This document shows positions 1 to 8,150 of a stretch of DNA of 64,000 nucleotides, piece by piece. The stretch comes from JAVEDQ01 sp963783105 (lineage in GTDB: Bacteria > Actinomycetota > Actinomycetes > Frankiales > Frankiaceae), in assembly GCA_963783105.1 (NCBI GenBank), contig CAWAMI010000005.1:124001-188000 (forward strand), in the 5' to 3' direction. Both the position numbers and the translations under genes were made by a program. How positions within the stretch are numbered: the stretch's first letter is position 1; the number at the start of each line of letters is the position of its first letter. The notes beneath the pieces were generated by a model. The model was given only the letters and a program-made list of their open reading frames with translations, was not told the origin of the DNA and searched no databases.

Positions 1-290
1 AGCTGCGACCGACCCAGCTCCGACCGACCCAGCTCCGACCGACCCAGCTCCGACCGACCCAGCTGCGACCCACCCAGCTGCGGGCGACCCACGAACGGGC
101 GACCCACGATCGGGCGACCCACGAGCGGGCGACCCAGCTGCGGGCGGCCCAGGACCGGGCCAGCCACTCGTCCTCGGAACCGTCGGCGCCGACCCAGGAG
201 CGGCCCACCCACGATCGGGCGACCCACGACCGCGCCTCGGGAGACAGGGCGACCCAGGACCGACCGACCCAGGACCGGGCCTCCGGGGAG
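1..290 (-). repeat. 15-bp tandem repeats encoding WV[G/A]RS pentapeptides
   Basis: Read on the minus strand in the protease frame, this DNA encodes SPEARSWVGRSW-type units followed by about a dozen WVARS/WVGRS pentapeptides. The period is 15 bp. The four units nearest the left edge are almost identical in DNA sequence, which suggests recent expansion. A short non-repeat spacer (GADGSEDEWL) interrupts the array near 160-185. The total number of units cannot be known because the array leaves the window. Confidence 0.9.
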
Positions 291-1774
291 AGCTTCTTCC
301 ACGCCGCGTATGCCTTGGCCCGGTCGCCGTCGAGGAGCGCGCTGCTGAAGCGGTCCCACAGGGCCAGCTGGGCGGCGGACATCGTGTTCGGGTCCGGCGC
401 GCCGGCCTGGTCGTCGTCCGCGGGGTCCACGGCCGGCGTCGGAGCGCCCAGGGCACCCGGGACGTCGACCCCGCCGGCGCCCGCGGCCGCCGGGTCCGAG
501 AGCCCGGCGGGGCGGTAGGCGGTGCCGACGAGCAGGGCCTTCACCTGGTCCGGCGAGAGATCCGGCCGTGCCGAGAGCAGGTCGGCGACCACCCCGCTGA
601 CGAGCGCCGTCGACATCGACGTGCCGCTGCCCCGGAAGTAGCTCGATCCGATCCGGCTGGAGGGGTTCTCGTCGTCGACCTGGGACCCCGGGGCGCGCAG
701 CGACACCAGGTGGGAACCGGGCGCGACGAGGTCGGGCTTCGCGACGCCCTGGGTGGTGCCGCGCGAGGAGTAGGGCGCCACCGTGTCGTCGTCGCGGGCC
801 GCGGTACCGGCCTCGTCCAGCGCGCCGGCGGTGAGCAGCACCGGGTCCAGCCCGGGGGAGCTGACCGAGCCGGGGGCGGGCCCGTCGTTGCCCGCGGCGC
901 TGACCACGGTGATGCCCTGCTTCCACAGCGCCTCGAGCGCCTGGGTCAGCGGGTCGAGCTGGTAGGGCAGCGGGCTGCCCGAGGACAGCGAGAGGTTGAG
1001 CACGCGGACGTTCAGCGCGTCGGCGCTGGCAGAAACGACCTGCAGGCCGCGCAGCACCGAGACGAGGGAGGTGCTGCCGTCGTCCTTCGCGACCCGCACG
1101 TCGAGCACCCGGGCGTCGGGCGCCGCGCCCTGGTACCGCCCGCCCGACGTGGTGCCGTCGCCGGCGACGAGGCCGGCGACGAACGTGCCGTGACCGTAGT
1201 CGTCCCCGCTGTTCGTGGCGGGCCGGGTGGACGAGACGTCGAGGTGCAGGACGCGCCCGGCGAGGTCGGGGACGTCGTCGACCCCCGTGTCGACGACGGC
1301 GACGGTGACGCCGCGGCCGGAGGGGGAGTCGTCGGTCAGGCCGAGCGTCGCGCGAGCGGTGGAGGCGGGGGCATCGCCCGGCAGTTCTGCCTTCTCGGAC
1401 CCCTTGCCCGGCAAAGGCGGCTTCTTCGCGGCCACGGTCAGCGGACGGTCGGCCGCGACCAGGAAGCCGGGGAGAACGGCGCCGGCCGGGAGGTCCGCTG
1501 CGACGCCGCCGATCAGGGGCAGTTCGTGCAGGACGGTGCCGCCGGCGGCACGGACCGCCTCGACCGCGGCAGGAGTGCCGCCCGGCCCGCTGACCACGGC
1601 CGGACCGCCGGCGAACGGCACGCTACCGGCCACGGACGCGACGCCGGTCGCCCCCGCGGCCGGCGCCGCCACCGCCGCTCCGGCAGTGCCGAGGGTCGAC
1701 GTCAACGCGACCGACGCGAGGGCGAGGCCCAGGGCGATGCGCGTACCTGTCCGCCGCTGTGCAGCAGCAGCCAT
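1..1774 (-). CDS. Secreted subtilisin-like (S8) serine protease, 3' end beyond the left edge
   Basis: The frame is open from an ATG at 1774 to the left edge, so the C-terminus is missing. The N-terminus has RR, a hydrophobic stretch and an AxA-type cleavage area near residue 36, as in an exported protein. A propeptide-like segment follows, then the S8 catalytic triad: D162 in VAVVDTGVD, H195 in YGHGTFVAG and S386 in GSGTSMST, with the oxyanion Asn in SAAGNDG. After the catalytic domain comes a linker and then WVARS/WVGRS pentapeptide repeats that continue to position 1. It is transcribed divergently from the enoyl-CoA hydratase at 1965. Family membership is certain; substrate and the role of the repeats are unknown. 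The repeats might bind the cell wall, which is only a guess. Confidence 0.9.
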   Translation of the reverse strand, partial: MAAAAQRRTGTRIALGLALASVALTSTLGTAGAAVAAPAAGATGVASVAGSVPFAGGPAVVSGPGGTPAAVEAVRAAGGTVLHELPLIGGVAADLPAGAVLPGFLVAADRPLTVAAKKPPLPGKGSEKAELPGDAPASTARATLGLTDDSPSGRGVTVAVVDTGVDDVPDLAGRVLHLDVSSTRPATNSGDDYGHGTFVAGLVAGDGTTSGGRYQGAAPDARVLDVRVAKDDGSTSLVSVLRGLQVVSASADALNVRVLNLSLSSGSPLPYQLDPLTQALEALWKQGITVVSAAGNDGPAPGSVSSPGLDPVLLTAGALDEAGTAARDDDTVAPYSSRGTTQGVAKPDLVAPGSHLVSLRAPGSQVDDENPSSRIGSSYFRGSGTSMSTALVSGVVADLLSARPDLSPDQVKALLVGTAYRPAGLSDPAAAGAGGVDVPGALGAPTPAVDPADDDQAGAPDPNTMSAAQLALWDRFSSALLDGDRAKAYAAWKKLSPEARSWVGRSWVALSPEARSWVARSWVGRSWVGADGSEDEWLARSWAARSWVARSWVARSWVARSWVARSWVGRSWVGRSWVGRSWVGRSWVGRS

Positions 1775-1964
1775 GGGGGACCTCCGGCGTCGGGCAATGC
1801 GTTCTTCTCCGACACCATCGAGTGGCGGCCCCCCGCGCGCACAGGGCCGTTCGGGTGGTTTCACCGCATTGGCGCAGCGTCGCGGGACCGGCGGGAGGCC
1901 GGGAAGACACAGCCCGTGGGGTTCTCTACGGTCGGAACGACACCGGACTGAACAGGAGCTGCCC

Positions 1965-2801
1965 GTGACCGGACCGTTGCGCGTCGATCGACCCACCGAG
2001 GGCGTCGTCCTGCTGACCCTCGCCCTGCCCGATCGGCGCAACGCGATGACGGAGGAACTCACCGACGCCTGGCGGCGCACGATCGGCGAGCTCGCCGTCG
2101 ACCGCACCGTCCGAGCGGTCGTCGTGACCGGGGAAGGACGCGCCTTCTGCGCGGGCGGCGACCTGTCGTGGCTCGGCGCCGGCGAGACCGCTTCGGGCGA
2201 GACCGCTTCCGGCGAGACGGCTTCGGGCGAGTCGCAGGTCCCGGTGCCGGCGAGGCTCCGGGACCGGATGCTGCCCTTCTACCGGACCTGGCTGTCGATC
2301 CGGGACCTCGAGGTGCCCACGATCGCGGCGCTGAACGGCGCCGCGATCGGCGCCGGACTGTGCCTCGCCCTCGGCTGCGACCTGCGTTACGCGGTCCCGG
2401 AGGCGAAGCTCGCGATGCCGTTCACCTCGCTCGGGATGCACCCCGGGATGGCGGCGACCTACCTGCTGCCCGAGGCGGTGGGCCTGCCGCGGGCGCGGGA
2501 GATGCTGTTCACGGGTCGGGTGGTCACCGGCGCCGAGGCGGTGGGCATGGGTCTGGTCAACGACGTCGTCGAGCCCGAGCGGCTCGTGGAGCATGCGCTC
2601 GAGATCGCCGGCCGGGCCGCGGCTGCGGCCCCCATCGCCACCCGCTTGACGAAGCGAGCGATGCAGCACGGGCCGCGCAGCTTCGTCGAGGCGCTGGAGT
2701 GGGAGGCCCTGGCCCAGCCCGTGACGCTGGCCAGCGAGGACCTCAGGGAGGGTCTGCAGGCCCAGGCGGAGCGGCGGCAGCCGCGATTCCGCGGCGCCTG
2801 A
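1965..2801 (+). CDS. Enoyl-CoA hydratase/isomerase (crotonase) family protein
   Basis: Crotonase-fold enzyme, 278 aa, likely acting on an enoyl-CoA in beta-oxidation or amino-acid/aromatic breakdown. The start is GTG 1965, preceded by AGGAG at 1954-1958. The N-terminal VVVTGEGRAFCAGGDL gives the first half of the oxyanion hole, and LNGAAIGAGLCLALGCDLR supplies the second. The loop after AGGDLSWLGA carries three GETAS units and a partial fourth, where most crotonases have only a few residues. The catalytic-acid region reads SLGMHPGMAATYLLP, lacking the usual paired Glu, so dehydration chemistry is not assured. The precise substrate is not readable from sequence. Confidence 0.85.
   Translation: MTGPLRVDRPTEGVVLLTLALPDRRNAMTEELTDAWRRTIGELAVDRTVRAVVVTGEGRAFCAGGDLSWLGAGETASGETASGETASGESQVPVPARLRDRMLPFYRTWLSIRDLEVPTIAALNGAAIGAGLCLALGCDLRYAVPEAKLAMPFTSLGMHPGMAATYLLPEAVGLPRAREMLFTGRVVTGAEAVGMGLVNDVVEPERLVEHALEIAGRAAAAAPIATRLTKRAMQHGPRSFVEALEWEALAQPVTLASEDLREGLQAQAERRQPRFRGA
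2181..2234 (+). repeat. 15-bp tandem repeat (GETAS) inside the enoyl-CoA hydratase gene
   Basis: Three near-identical 15-bp units (GGCGAGACCGCTTCG with single-base changes) and a partial fourth unit follow one another in frame from residue 73. They lengthen the loop just after the first oxyanion-hole segment. Confidence 0.85.
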
Positions 2802-3268
2802 CGGACCGCGGGGGCCGGCGCCGGGACTTGCCACGAGGTCCCGGCCGTCGACACGCGGCGGCTTCCCCTACCGCCTGCACCGCCGGCCGGGACCTGCGAC
2901 GCCTCCGACGCTAGGAAGGTCCGACGACGCGGGTCAACGCAGGGAATCCCCAGCCTGTGGACAACGGTGTGGACAGGGTGGGGAGGACGCGGGGATTGCT
3001 GTGGACGGGGTCGGGACCGGGATGGGGAGAACTGGCTCGTCCCCTCTCTGACCTGCGCAGAAGCAGGAAGTCGAGAAATTCGCCCGAGGTGACCGGCTGG
3101 GTCTCCTCCACACGGCGTGGCGACAGGGCGTGTCGTCGCCGCCACCCCTCGAAACCGAGCATCCCGGCCCGCCCGCCACCGCACGCCGCCGGCCGGATTG
3201 TCGGAGGGGAGCCCTACGGTGGTCCGGCGGGCCGCTTCCGGCCGCAGCGGAGTGCGAGGAGGACGCCG
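2802..3268. other. Gene-free stretch with a cluster of TGTGGAC motifs
   Basis: No convincing gene lies in these 467 bases on either strand. At 2956-2964 there is TGTGGACAA, which matches the actinobacterial DnaA-box consensus. TGTGGACAG follows at 2968-2976 and TGTGGACGG at 3000-3008. The first two copies lie between imperfect inverted halves (AATCCCC near 2945 and GGGGATT near 2991); the third starts just after the second half. This could be a minor DnaA-binding cluster or coincidence. Confidence 0.4.
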
Positions 3269-3868
3269 GTGGCCAGGTTCGAGGGGGCGGTCGAGCGATC
3301 GGCCGGGCGGCCGTCCGAGCAGACGTCCGAGCGGGCGGTGGAGATCCGCAGGAGCACCCGTCGGCGACGCACCGTCTCCGCCTACCGCGAAGGCGACCGC
3401 AGCATCGTGCTGGTCCCGGCGGGGCTGGCGCCGGCGGAGGAGCGTCGGATCGTCGCGCGGCTGCTGAGTCGCCTCGACGCCAAGGAGGTGAAGCGGCGCG
3501 CCCCGGGGGACGAGGAGCTGTTCGCCCGGGCTCGCGAGCTCTCCCGGCGGCATCTGGGCGGTCGTGCGCGGCCGTCGAGCGTGCGCTGGGTGACGAACCA
3601 GCGGCGGCGGTGGGGCTCGTGCACTCCCGCCGACGGCAGCATCCGCATCAGCACCCGGCTGCACGACATGCCCGACTGGGTTCTGGACTACGTGCTGGTC
3701 CACGAGCTGGCGCACCTGCTCGAGGCCAATCACAGCGCCCGCTTCTGGGCGCTGGTCGACGGCTACCCCCACGCCGCACGGGCGCGCGGCTTCCTCGAGG
3801 GTCACGTCCACGGCGTCCGCGCCTCCGGCGGCGCCGACGCCGACCTGCCGCCGGGCGACGATCGATGA
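3269..3868 (+). CDS. DUF45/YgjP-like metal-dependent hydrolase (M48-type)
   Basis: Predicted zinc metallohydrolase of the YgjP/DUF45 family, 199 aa. The GTG start at 3269 is preceded by a strong AGGAGGA at 3258-3263. The conserved RRWGSCT lies at residues 114-119. The zinc site is HELAH at 145-149, with NHSARFW (154-160) giving the third ligand H155. The first 35 residues are basic and poorly conserved. The stop codon overlaps the ATG of the next short ORF (ATGA, 3865-3868), so the genes are probably translationally coupled. The physiological substrate of this family is unknown; peptide hydrolysis is inferred from the HExxH motif. Confidence 0.85.
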   Translation: MARFEGAVERSAGRPSEQTSERAVEIRRSTRRRRTVSAYREGDRSIVLVPAGLAPAEERRIVARLLSRLDAKEVKRRAPGDEELFARARELSRRHLGGRARPSSVRWVTNQRRRWGSCTPADGSIRISTRLHDMPDWVLDYVLVHELAHLLEANHSARFWALVDGYPHAARARGFLEGHVHGVRASGGADADLPPGDDR

Positions 3869-3927
3869 CGACGGCCTCGACGACGCGGGCCGGCCAACTC
3901 GACCTGTCCGACGGCCCCGGGCCGTGA
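3865..3927 (+). CDS. 20-residue ORF bridging two genes
   Basis: The ORF reads MTTASTTRAGQLDLSDGPGP. Its ATG overlaps the TGA of the DUF45 gene (ATGA at 3865) and its TGA overlaps the GTG of the next gene (GTGA at 3924). It has no ribosome-binding site of its own beyond coupling from upstream. It may act only as a ribosome relay between its neighbours. It is equally possible that the downstream gene simply starts at 3924 and this ORF is chance. Confidence 0.35.
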   Translation: MTTASTTRAGQLDLSDGPGP

Positions 3928-4550
3928 GGCGCCTGACGGTCGTGCTCGCCCGTCGGCCGACAGACGCTGCGGCGCCCCCCGGAGTGGCGCCGGAGGCGTA
4001 CGCGGCGGCGCTCGTGGAGGACACCTACGAAGCGGTGGCAGCCCTCGCGGGCGTCGAGGTCGTCGTTGCGGTGCCCGAGGAGCCCTCCTGGCGGTCGGAG
4101 GTGCTGGGGTTGCTGTGGCCGACCACGCGGGTGATCGGGCTGACGACGCCCTCCGCCGTGCTCGCTCAGCTCGCCGAGCGGCCCGCGGGGGAGCCCGAAC
4201 CCGAACCCGCGGTCGCGGTGCTCGTCGCGCCCGATGTGCCCGACCTGCCCGGGCTGATCCTGGCGAAGGTGTTCTCGGCCCTGTCGAGCACACGGGTCGC
4301 CGCGGCGCCGGCGTTGCGGGGTGGGCTCACCGCGGTCGGCTGCCGGCTTCCTCCGCCGGACTGGCTGGCCGCCCTGGACCTCGACCTCGACGACCCCGAG
4401 GCCGAGCGTCGGCTGCGCGCCGCTGCGCCGCGGCGGCAGCTCCGGATCACCAAGCCCTGGCGCCGGATGCGCTCGCCCGCGGACGTCGCGACGCTCGACC
4501 CGGGGCTCGAGGGGTGGGAGGCGACGCGGAACCTGCTGTCGTCGACGTGA
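3924..4550 (+). CDS. Conserved hypothetical protein, possibly DUF2064/GT-A-like
   Basis: A 208-aa soluble protein that I do not recognise with certainty. Its middle, VLVAPDVPDLPGLILAKVF, followed by AAPALRGGLTAVGCRLPPP, resembles the LGxDxPDLP...GG pattern of the DUF2064/CofC-like nucleotidyltransferase fold. The expected N-terminal KxPxxGxxKTRL loop is absent; the protein starts RRLTVVLARRPTDAAAPPG instead. The C-terminus has a basic LRITKPWRRMRSP patch. It sits at the end of the DUF45 gene group and converges on the metalloprotease-like gene. Enzymatic activity is uncertain. Confidence 0.55.
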   Translation: MRRLTVVLARRPTDAAAPPGVAPEAYAAALVEDTYEAVAALAGVEVVVAVPEEPSWRSEVLGLLWPTTRVIGLTTPSAVLAQLAERPAGEPEPEPAVAVLVAPDVPDLPGLILAKVFSALSSTRVAAAPALRGGLTAVGCRLPPPDWLAALDLDLDDPEAERRLRAAAPRRQLRITKPWRRMRSPADVATLDPGLEGWEATRNLLSST

Positions 4551-4580
4551 ACGCGAGCCCGGCCGCGGGGACGGGGCGGC

Positions 4581-6074
4581 TCAGGAAGAGGGTCCGGAGC
4601 CCGGGGCCGGCCCGTCCTCGGGACCGGACCCGTCGGAGCCGGACTCGTCGGAGCCGGACTCGTCGGAACGGGACACGTCGGGATCGGGCCCGGCAGGACC
4701 GCGTTCGGTTGGGGGAGCGTCGTCGGGGCGGTCGGCGAGCTTCTGCAGCTCGGCGATCGGGTCCATGTCGCTGTCGGACGCCGACCCCGCCGCGAAGCCG
4801 TCCGGGTCGTCGAGGTCCGCACCGCCCGGCATGAGGTCGGGGTGTGCCCACACCGCATCGCGCCCATCGACGCCGCGCCGGTCGAGCAGCGCCCGCCACA
4901 GCGCCGCCGCCTCTCGGAGCCGGCGCGGCCGCAGCTCGAGCCCGACCAGGGCGGCAAACGTCTGCTCGGCGGGTCCGCCCGTGGCACGGCGCCGACGGAT
5001 GGTCTCGCGCAGCGCCGCCGCGCTCGGCAGCCGGGTCCGCGCCGCGGCGTCCGTGACCTCGTCGACCCAACCCTCGATCAGCGCGAGCATCGTCTCCAGA
5101 CGGGCCAGGGCGGCTTCCTGTTCCGGCGAGTTCTCGGAGCGGAACACGTCACCGCCGAGCGACTCGGCGAGCGACTCGGGATCGAGTTTGGTGGGGTCGA
5201 GCATCGTCGGGTCGATGTTGCTGACCGCCCGGCCGATGGCGTCGGCGTCGACGGTGATTCCCCGGGCGTAGGCCTCGACGGTGCCGAGCAGGTGCGAGCG
5301 CAACCAGGGGACGTGGGCGAACAGGCGTTGGTGCGCCATCTCGCGCAGCGCCAGGTAGAGCCGGAGTTGGTCGTCCGGGACCTCGAGCCCCTCGCCCGCG
5401 GCGGCGACGTTGAGCGGCAGCAGTGCCGCAGAACCCAGGGGGAGTCCGACGTCCGTGGGGGAGACGACCTCCTGCGCCAGCGCGGACAAGGCCGACCCGA
5501 CCTGACCGCCGAACAGCAGGCCGCCGATCTGCCGGAGCATCCCCAACAGCGGTCCACCCGCCCCCGCCAGCTGGCTGAGGTCGAACCCGGGGGGCAGCTG
5601 GTTCTCGATGTCGGGCATCCCCGGCAGCGAGGACAGGCCGCCGGCGAGCGCCGAGCCCATCGCGTCGACGACCTTGCCGGCGATCGGGTCGGCCAGCGTC
5701 TGCCAGACCGGCAGCGTCTCCTGCATCCACTGCAGGCGGGTCCACGCCGCCATCTCCGTGCCGACGCCGGGGAGGGTGGTGTGCTCGTCCAGCCAGTGAT
5801 CCGCGAGGCGGCCCGACTCCCGGATCGCGGTGCGCTCGTCGTCGGTGACCGGCCGGTCCGAGTCGCCGAGGCTCTGCTCGGCGACCTGACGGGCCATGTT
5901 CCAGTTGACCGGACCGCCTTGCCAGTTCAGCAGGTTCTCCAGCTCGCGGAACAGATTCCCCCCGCCGAAGCCGAACGGGTCGTTGCCGCCGCCGGACCCG
6001 GACCCCTCACCCGAACCGCCCGCGTCCCCCGCGCCGCCGCCGGAAAAGCCGAACGGGAAGGGGCCGCCACTCAT
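4581..6074 (-). CDS. Zinc-dependent metalloprotease-like protein (TIGR03624/zincin_2 family)
   Basis: A 497-aa actinobacterial protein of the family containing M. tuberculosis Rv3195. ATG 6074 (MSGGPFPFGF) is chosen because the upstream in-frame residues have no family character. A Gly/Ser-rich N-terminus leads into a conserved core (NWNMARQVAEQS, LPGMPDIENQLP, GFDLSQL). The putative zinc helix reads LREMAHQRLFAHVPWL, so the classical HExxH is degenerate (ExxH). The C-terminal tail is disordered and acidic, with repeated SDESG units encoded by 15-bp repeats near 4632-4678. Family genes characteristically lie near the Lon-like PDZ protease and UPF0182 genes, as here. Protease activity is predicted only. 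Confidence 0.8.
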   Translation of the reverse strand: MSGGPFPFGFSGGGAGDAGGSGEGSGSGGGNDPFGFGGGNLFRELENLLNWQGGPVNWNMARQVAEQSLGDSDRPVTDDERTAIRESGRLADHWLDEHTTLPGVGTEMAAWTRLQWMQETLPVWQTLADPIAGKVVDAMGSALAGGLSSLPGMPDIENQLPPGFDLSQLAGAGGPLLGMLRQIGGLLFGGQVGSALSALAQEVVSPTDVGLPLGSAALLPLNVAAAGEGLEVPDDQLRLYLALREMAHQRLFAHVPWLRSHLLGTVEAYARGITVDADAIGRAVSNIDPTMLDPTKLDPESLAESLGGDVFRSENSPEQEAALARLETMLALIEGWVDEVTDAAARTRLPSAAALRETIRRRRATGGPAEQTFAALVGLELRPRRLREAAALWRALLDRRGVDGRDAVWAHPDLMPGGADLDDPDGFAAGSASDSDMDPIAELQKLADRPDDAPPTERGPAGPDPDVSRSDESGSDESGSDGSGPEDGPAPGSGPSS

Positions 6075-6177
6075 GCGCTCGACGGTAGCCGTCCGAGCCC
6101 CGGGAGTCTCCCTTCCGTTCGCTGTGGGCGTGCTGTGATCTGCGGTCGACGAGGCGTCAGGGATACCGTCACTTCTC

Positions 6178-6642
6178 GTGGTGGACGCCGACGGGACCGG
6201 CACCCGCACCGCGAGCAGCGCGACTGCCGAGATCACTACCGAGGTGCGGGACTCGCCGCTGTCCGTGGACGAGTGTCTGCGGGCCGTCTCCCGCCCGGCC
6301 GCCGGCGGCATCACGGTCTTCGTCGGGACCGTGCGGGAGCAGGACGATGACCGGCCGGTGGAGCGGCTCGAGTACGCGGCGCATCCGAGCGCCGCCGCCG
6401 AACTCGAGCGAGTGGCCGCGGTCGTGGCCGCCGACGTTCCGGTGATCGCCCTCGCGGCTCAGCACCGGACCGGACCGCTGGAGATCGGCGACGTCGCCGT
6501 CGTCGTGGCGGCGTCGGCCGCCCACCGCGGGGAGGCCTTCGCAGCCTGTCGCCGGTTCATCGACGACCTCAAGGCGAGCGTGCCGATCTGGAAGCACCAG
6601 ATGTTCGGCGACGGCGGGAGCGAGTGGGTCGGCAGCCCCTGA
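6178..6642 (+). CDS. moaE: Molybdopterin synthase catalytic subunit MoaE
   Basis: MoaE inserts two sulfurs, delivered by MoaD thiocarboxylate, into precursor Z to form molybdopterin. The 154-aa protein has the signature features: GGITVFVGTVREQ, LEYAAHPSAA, the conserved HRTGPLEIGD (H96-R97) and the C-terminal catalytic region FIDDLKASVPIWKHQMF with K132 and K139. The GTG at 6178 is taken as the start; the first ~20 residues are not conserved, and a GTG further in is possible. It diverges from the metalloprotease-like gene. No moaD lies nearby. Confidence 0.9.
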   Translation: MVDADGTGTRTASSATAEITTEVRDSPLSVDECLRAVSRPAAGGITVFVGTVREQDDDRPVERLEYAAHPSAAAELERVAAVVAADVPVIALAAQHRTGPLEIGDVAVVVAASAAHRGEAFAACRRFIDDLKASVPIWKHQMFGDGGSEWVGSP

Positions 6643-6878
6643 CGGAGCGGGCCGGGGAGCGCGCGATCGAGCCGGGACGAGCGCCACGGATCGTGTGCAC
6701 GGGGACACGCCTCGTCGATCGTTGGAGGCGGATTCGGGTGGATTTCCCCTGGTTCGAAATCCGTCATCGGGTAGGGCTTGAGAGACCGGGAATCCGGTCG
6801 AAAGGACCCGGAGTCGGGGGCAGCGGAGTAGCGTTGTGTCCGACTTCACATGAAGTCCCGCCAACGTTCGAGGCCCGC

Positions 6879-7100
6879 GTGTACTTGTTGCTCGTCCCAC
6901 CGATCGCGGTCGCGATCACCCTCCTGATGATCGGCCTGCGCCGGTTCTCCGTCGACCGGTCGACCGCTGCGACGGATTCGATGGAGGCCCACCAGCGGTG
7001 CCTGGCGGCCCTCGACCCCCGCGCGCCGGCGCGCAAGGCCGCGCAGCAGGCGCGCGAGGGCACAGCCCCGGCGACCTCCCGGGTGCAGCGCCCGGCCTGA
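6879..7100 (+). CDS. Small single-pass membrane protein
   Basis: A 73-aa ORF starting at GTG 6879 (VYLLLVPPIAVAITLLMIGL), giving one N-terminal transmembrane helix. An amphipathic, Ala/Arg-rich cytoplasmic tail contains RRFSVDRSTAATDSMEAHQR. The preceding 236 bases (6643-6878) contain no gene. Function unknown. The membrane helix followed by a short helical tail is typical of conserved small actinobacterial proteins, and the codon bias supports real coding. Confidence 0.6.
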   Translation: MYLLLVPPIAVAITLLMIGLRRFSVDRSTAATDSMEAHQRCLAALDPRAPARKAAQQAREGTAPATSRVQRPA

Positions 7101-7240
7101 CCGGAGCCCCGATCCGGCCCGGTCATCGAGCCGGCCTTGTCGCCACCCGGTCAGCCGCTTCAGTGGCGCGGGTCGGCGTGCCGAGATCCTTTGGGACAGG
7201 CGCGCCACCCAGGGCGAGGCCAAGAACGGCGGAGGGCCGT

Positions 7241-7981
7241 ATGGAACATGTCGTCTTCTTCTCCGAGCCGTCGGGCGATTCGTCGTTCCGCCGAGTCTCG
7301 GACCTCGAGGAAGCGGTTCGTCTCGTGGAGACCCTGCGCAACGAGCGCGGGATCACGGACGTCGCCGTCCACGCCTTGACGCCGGTGCCGGTGAGCTTCC
7401 GGACCTACTACCGCGTCGAGGTCGCCGCGTCCCTGCCGGAGTCGGGGCTCGAGTCGGAGGCGTCGGAGGAGATCCCGTCGATCGACGACGGGACGGAAGG
7501 TGTCGCGCCGATCGAGGACCTCGCGGTGGAGGTCCCTGGTGGAGGTTCCATCGAGGCGCCTGCGCTGCACCTGCTGCCGCCGCCCGCGGCCGAGGGCGAG
7601 CAGGTCGACGCCGCCGACGGCGACCGGGAGGACGTCGAGGCGGCTGCGGTCGCCGAGGTCGCGGTCGAGTCCGTCGTGGAGTCACCCGCGGAGTCATCCG
7701 TGGAGTCCGATGTCGAGTTCTCCGAGGGCGAGCGCTCCGAGCCGGCGGAGTCCGAGGACGGCGACAGCTTCGAGGCCTTCTCGCTCGAGCTGGTCCTCCG
7801 CGAGGACGAGTCCGGGGCGTCGGCCGAGTTCGCGTCGGGCGAGTTCGGGTCGGGCGAGTTCGGGTCGGGCGAGTTCGGGTCGGGCGAGGAGTTCGCCTCG
7901 TTCGGCTCCCTCGAGCCGCAGGTGCCGCAGGTCCGGCCGGAGCCCGAGGTGGAGCGCTCGCTCGGGTACTTCGCCCGCTGA
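7241..7981 (+). CDS. Acidic hypothetical protein with Glu/Ser/Gly repeats
   Basis: A 246-aa protein whose ATG at 7241 is preceded by GGAGGG at 7231-7236. The first ~65 residues form a small folded-looking domain (EHVVFFSEPSGDSSFRRVSD ... DVAVHALTPVPVSFRTYYR). The rest is highly acidic and low in complexity, with runs of ESVVESPAESSVESDVE and four EF[A/G]SG units near 7826-7885. It is probably cytoplasmic, since no signal peptide or membrane segment is present. It lies just upstream of the Lon-like protease gene. No function can be assigned. Confidence 0.65.
   Translation: MEHVVFFSEPSGDSSFRRVSDLEEAVRLVETLRNERGITDVAVHALTPVPVSFRTYYRVEVAASLPESGLESEASEEIPSIDDGTEGVAPIEDLAVEVPGGGSIEAPALHLLPPPAAEGEQVDAADGDREDVEAAAVAEVAVESVVESPAESSVESDVEFSEGERSEPAESEDGDSFEAFSLELVLREDESGASAEFASGEFGSGEFGSGEFGSGEEFASFGSLEPQVPQVRPEPEVERSLGYFAR
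7826..7885 (+). repeat. 15-bp tandem repeat (EFGSG) in the acidic protein gene
   Basis: Four in-frame 15-bp units GAGTTCGGGTCGGGC; the first has C for G at one position. They encode EFASG-EFGSG-EFGSG-EFGSG and are nearly perfect, so recently expanded. Confidence 0.9.
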
Positions 7982-8150
7982 CCCATCGCCCGCTGACCCC
8001 ACCCGGGCACCCGGAGGGTTCGAGACGACCGACCAGGCCGTCGCCCGCACCTCGTGTGCGGGCGGCGGCCTGTCGGCGTCCGGCCGAGCCCCGCGATGAC
8101 GACGGCTCGCCACGGCGGGCACCTCAGACTTTCCACCTAGACTCGCCGTC

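Noticed and set aside
1..290. Regular repeats at the left edge as a possible CRISPR array
   Set aside because: The period is 15 bp with no spacers and the repeats stay in frame with the protease gene.
710..1951. Long plus-strand frames opposite the protease
   Set aside because: Composition is Gly/Arg/Ala-rich with no recognisable motif; the minus strand has the full S8 triad and signal peptide.
2956..3008. DnaA-box cluster as the chromosomal origin
   Set aside because: Only one perfect box, no dnaA/dnaN/rpmH genes nearby and no AT-rich unwinding region.
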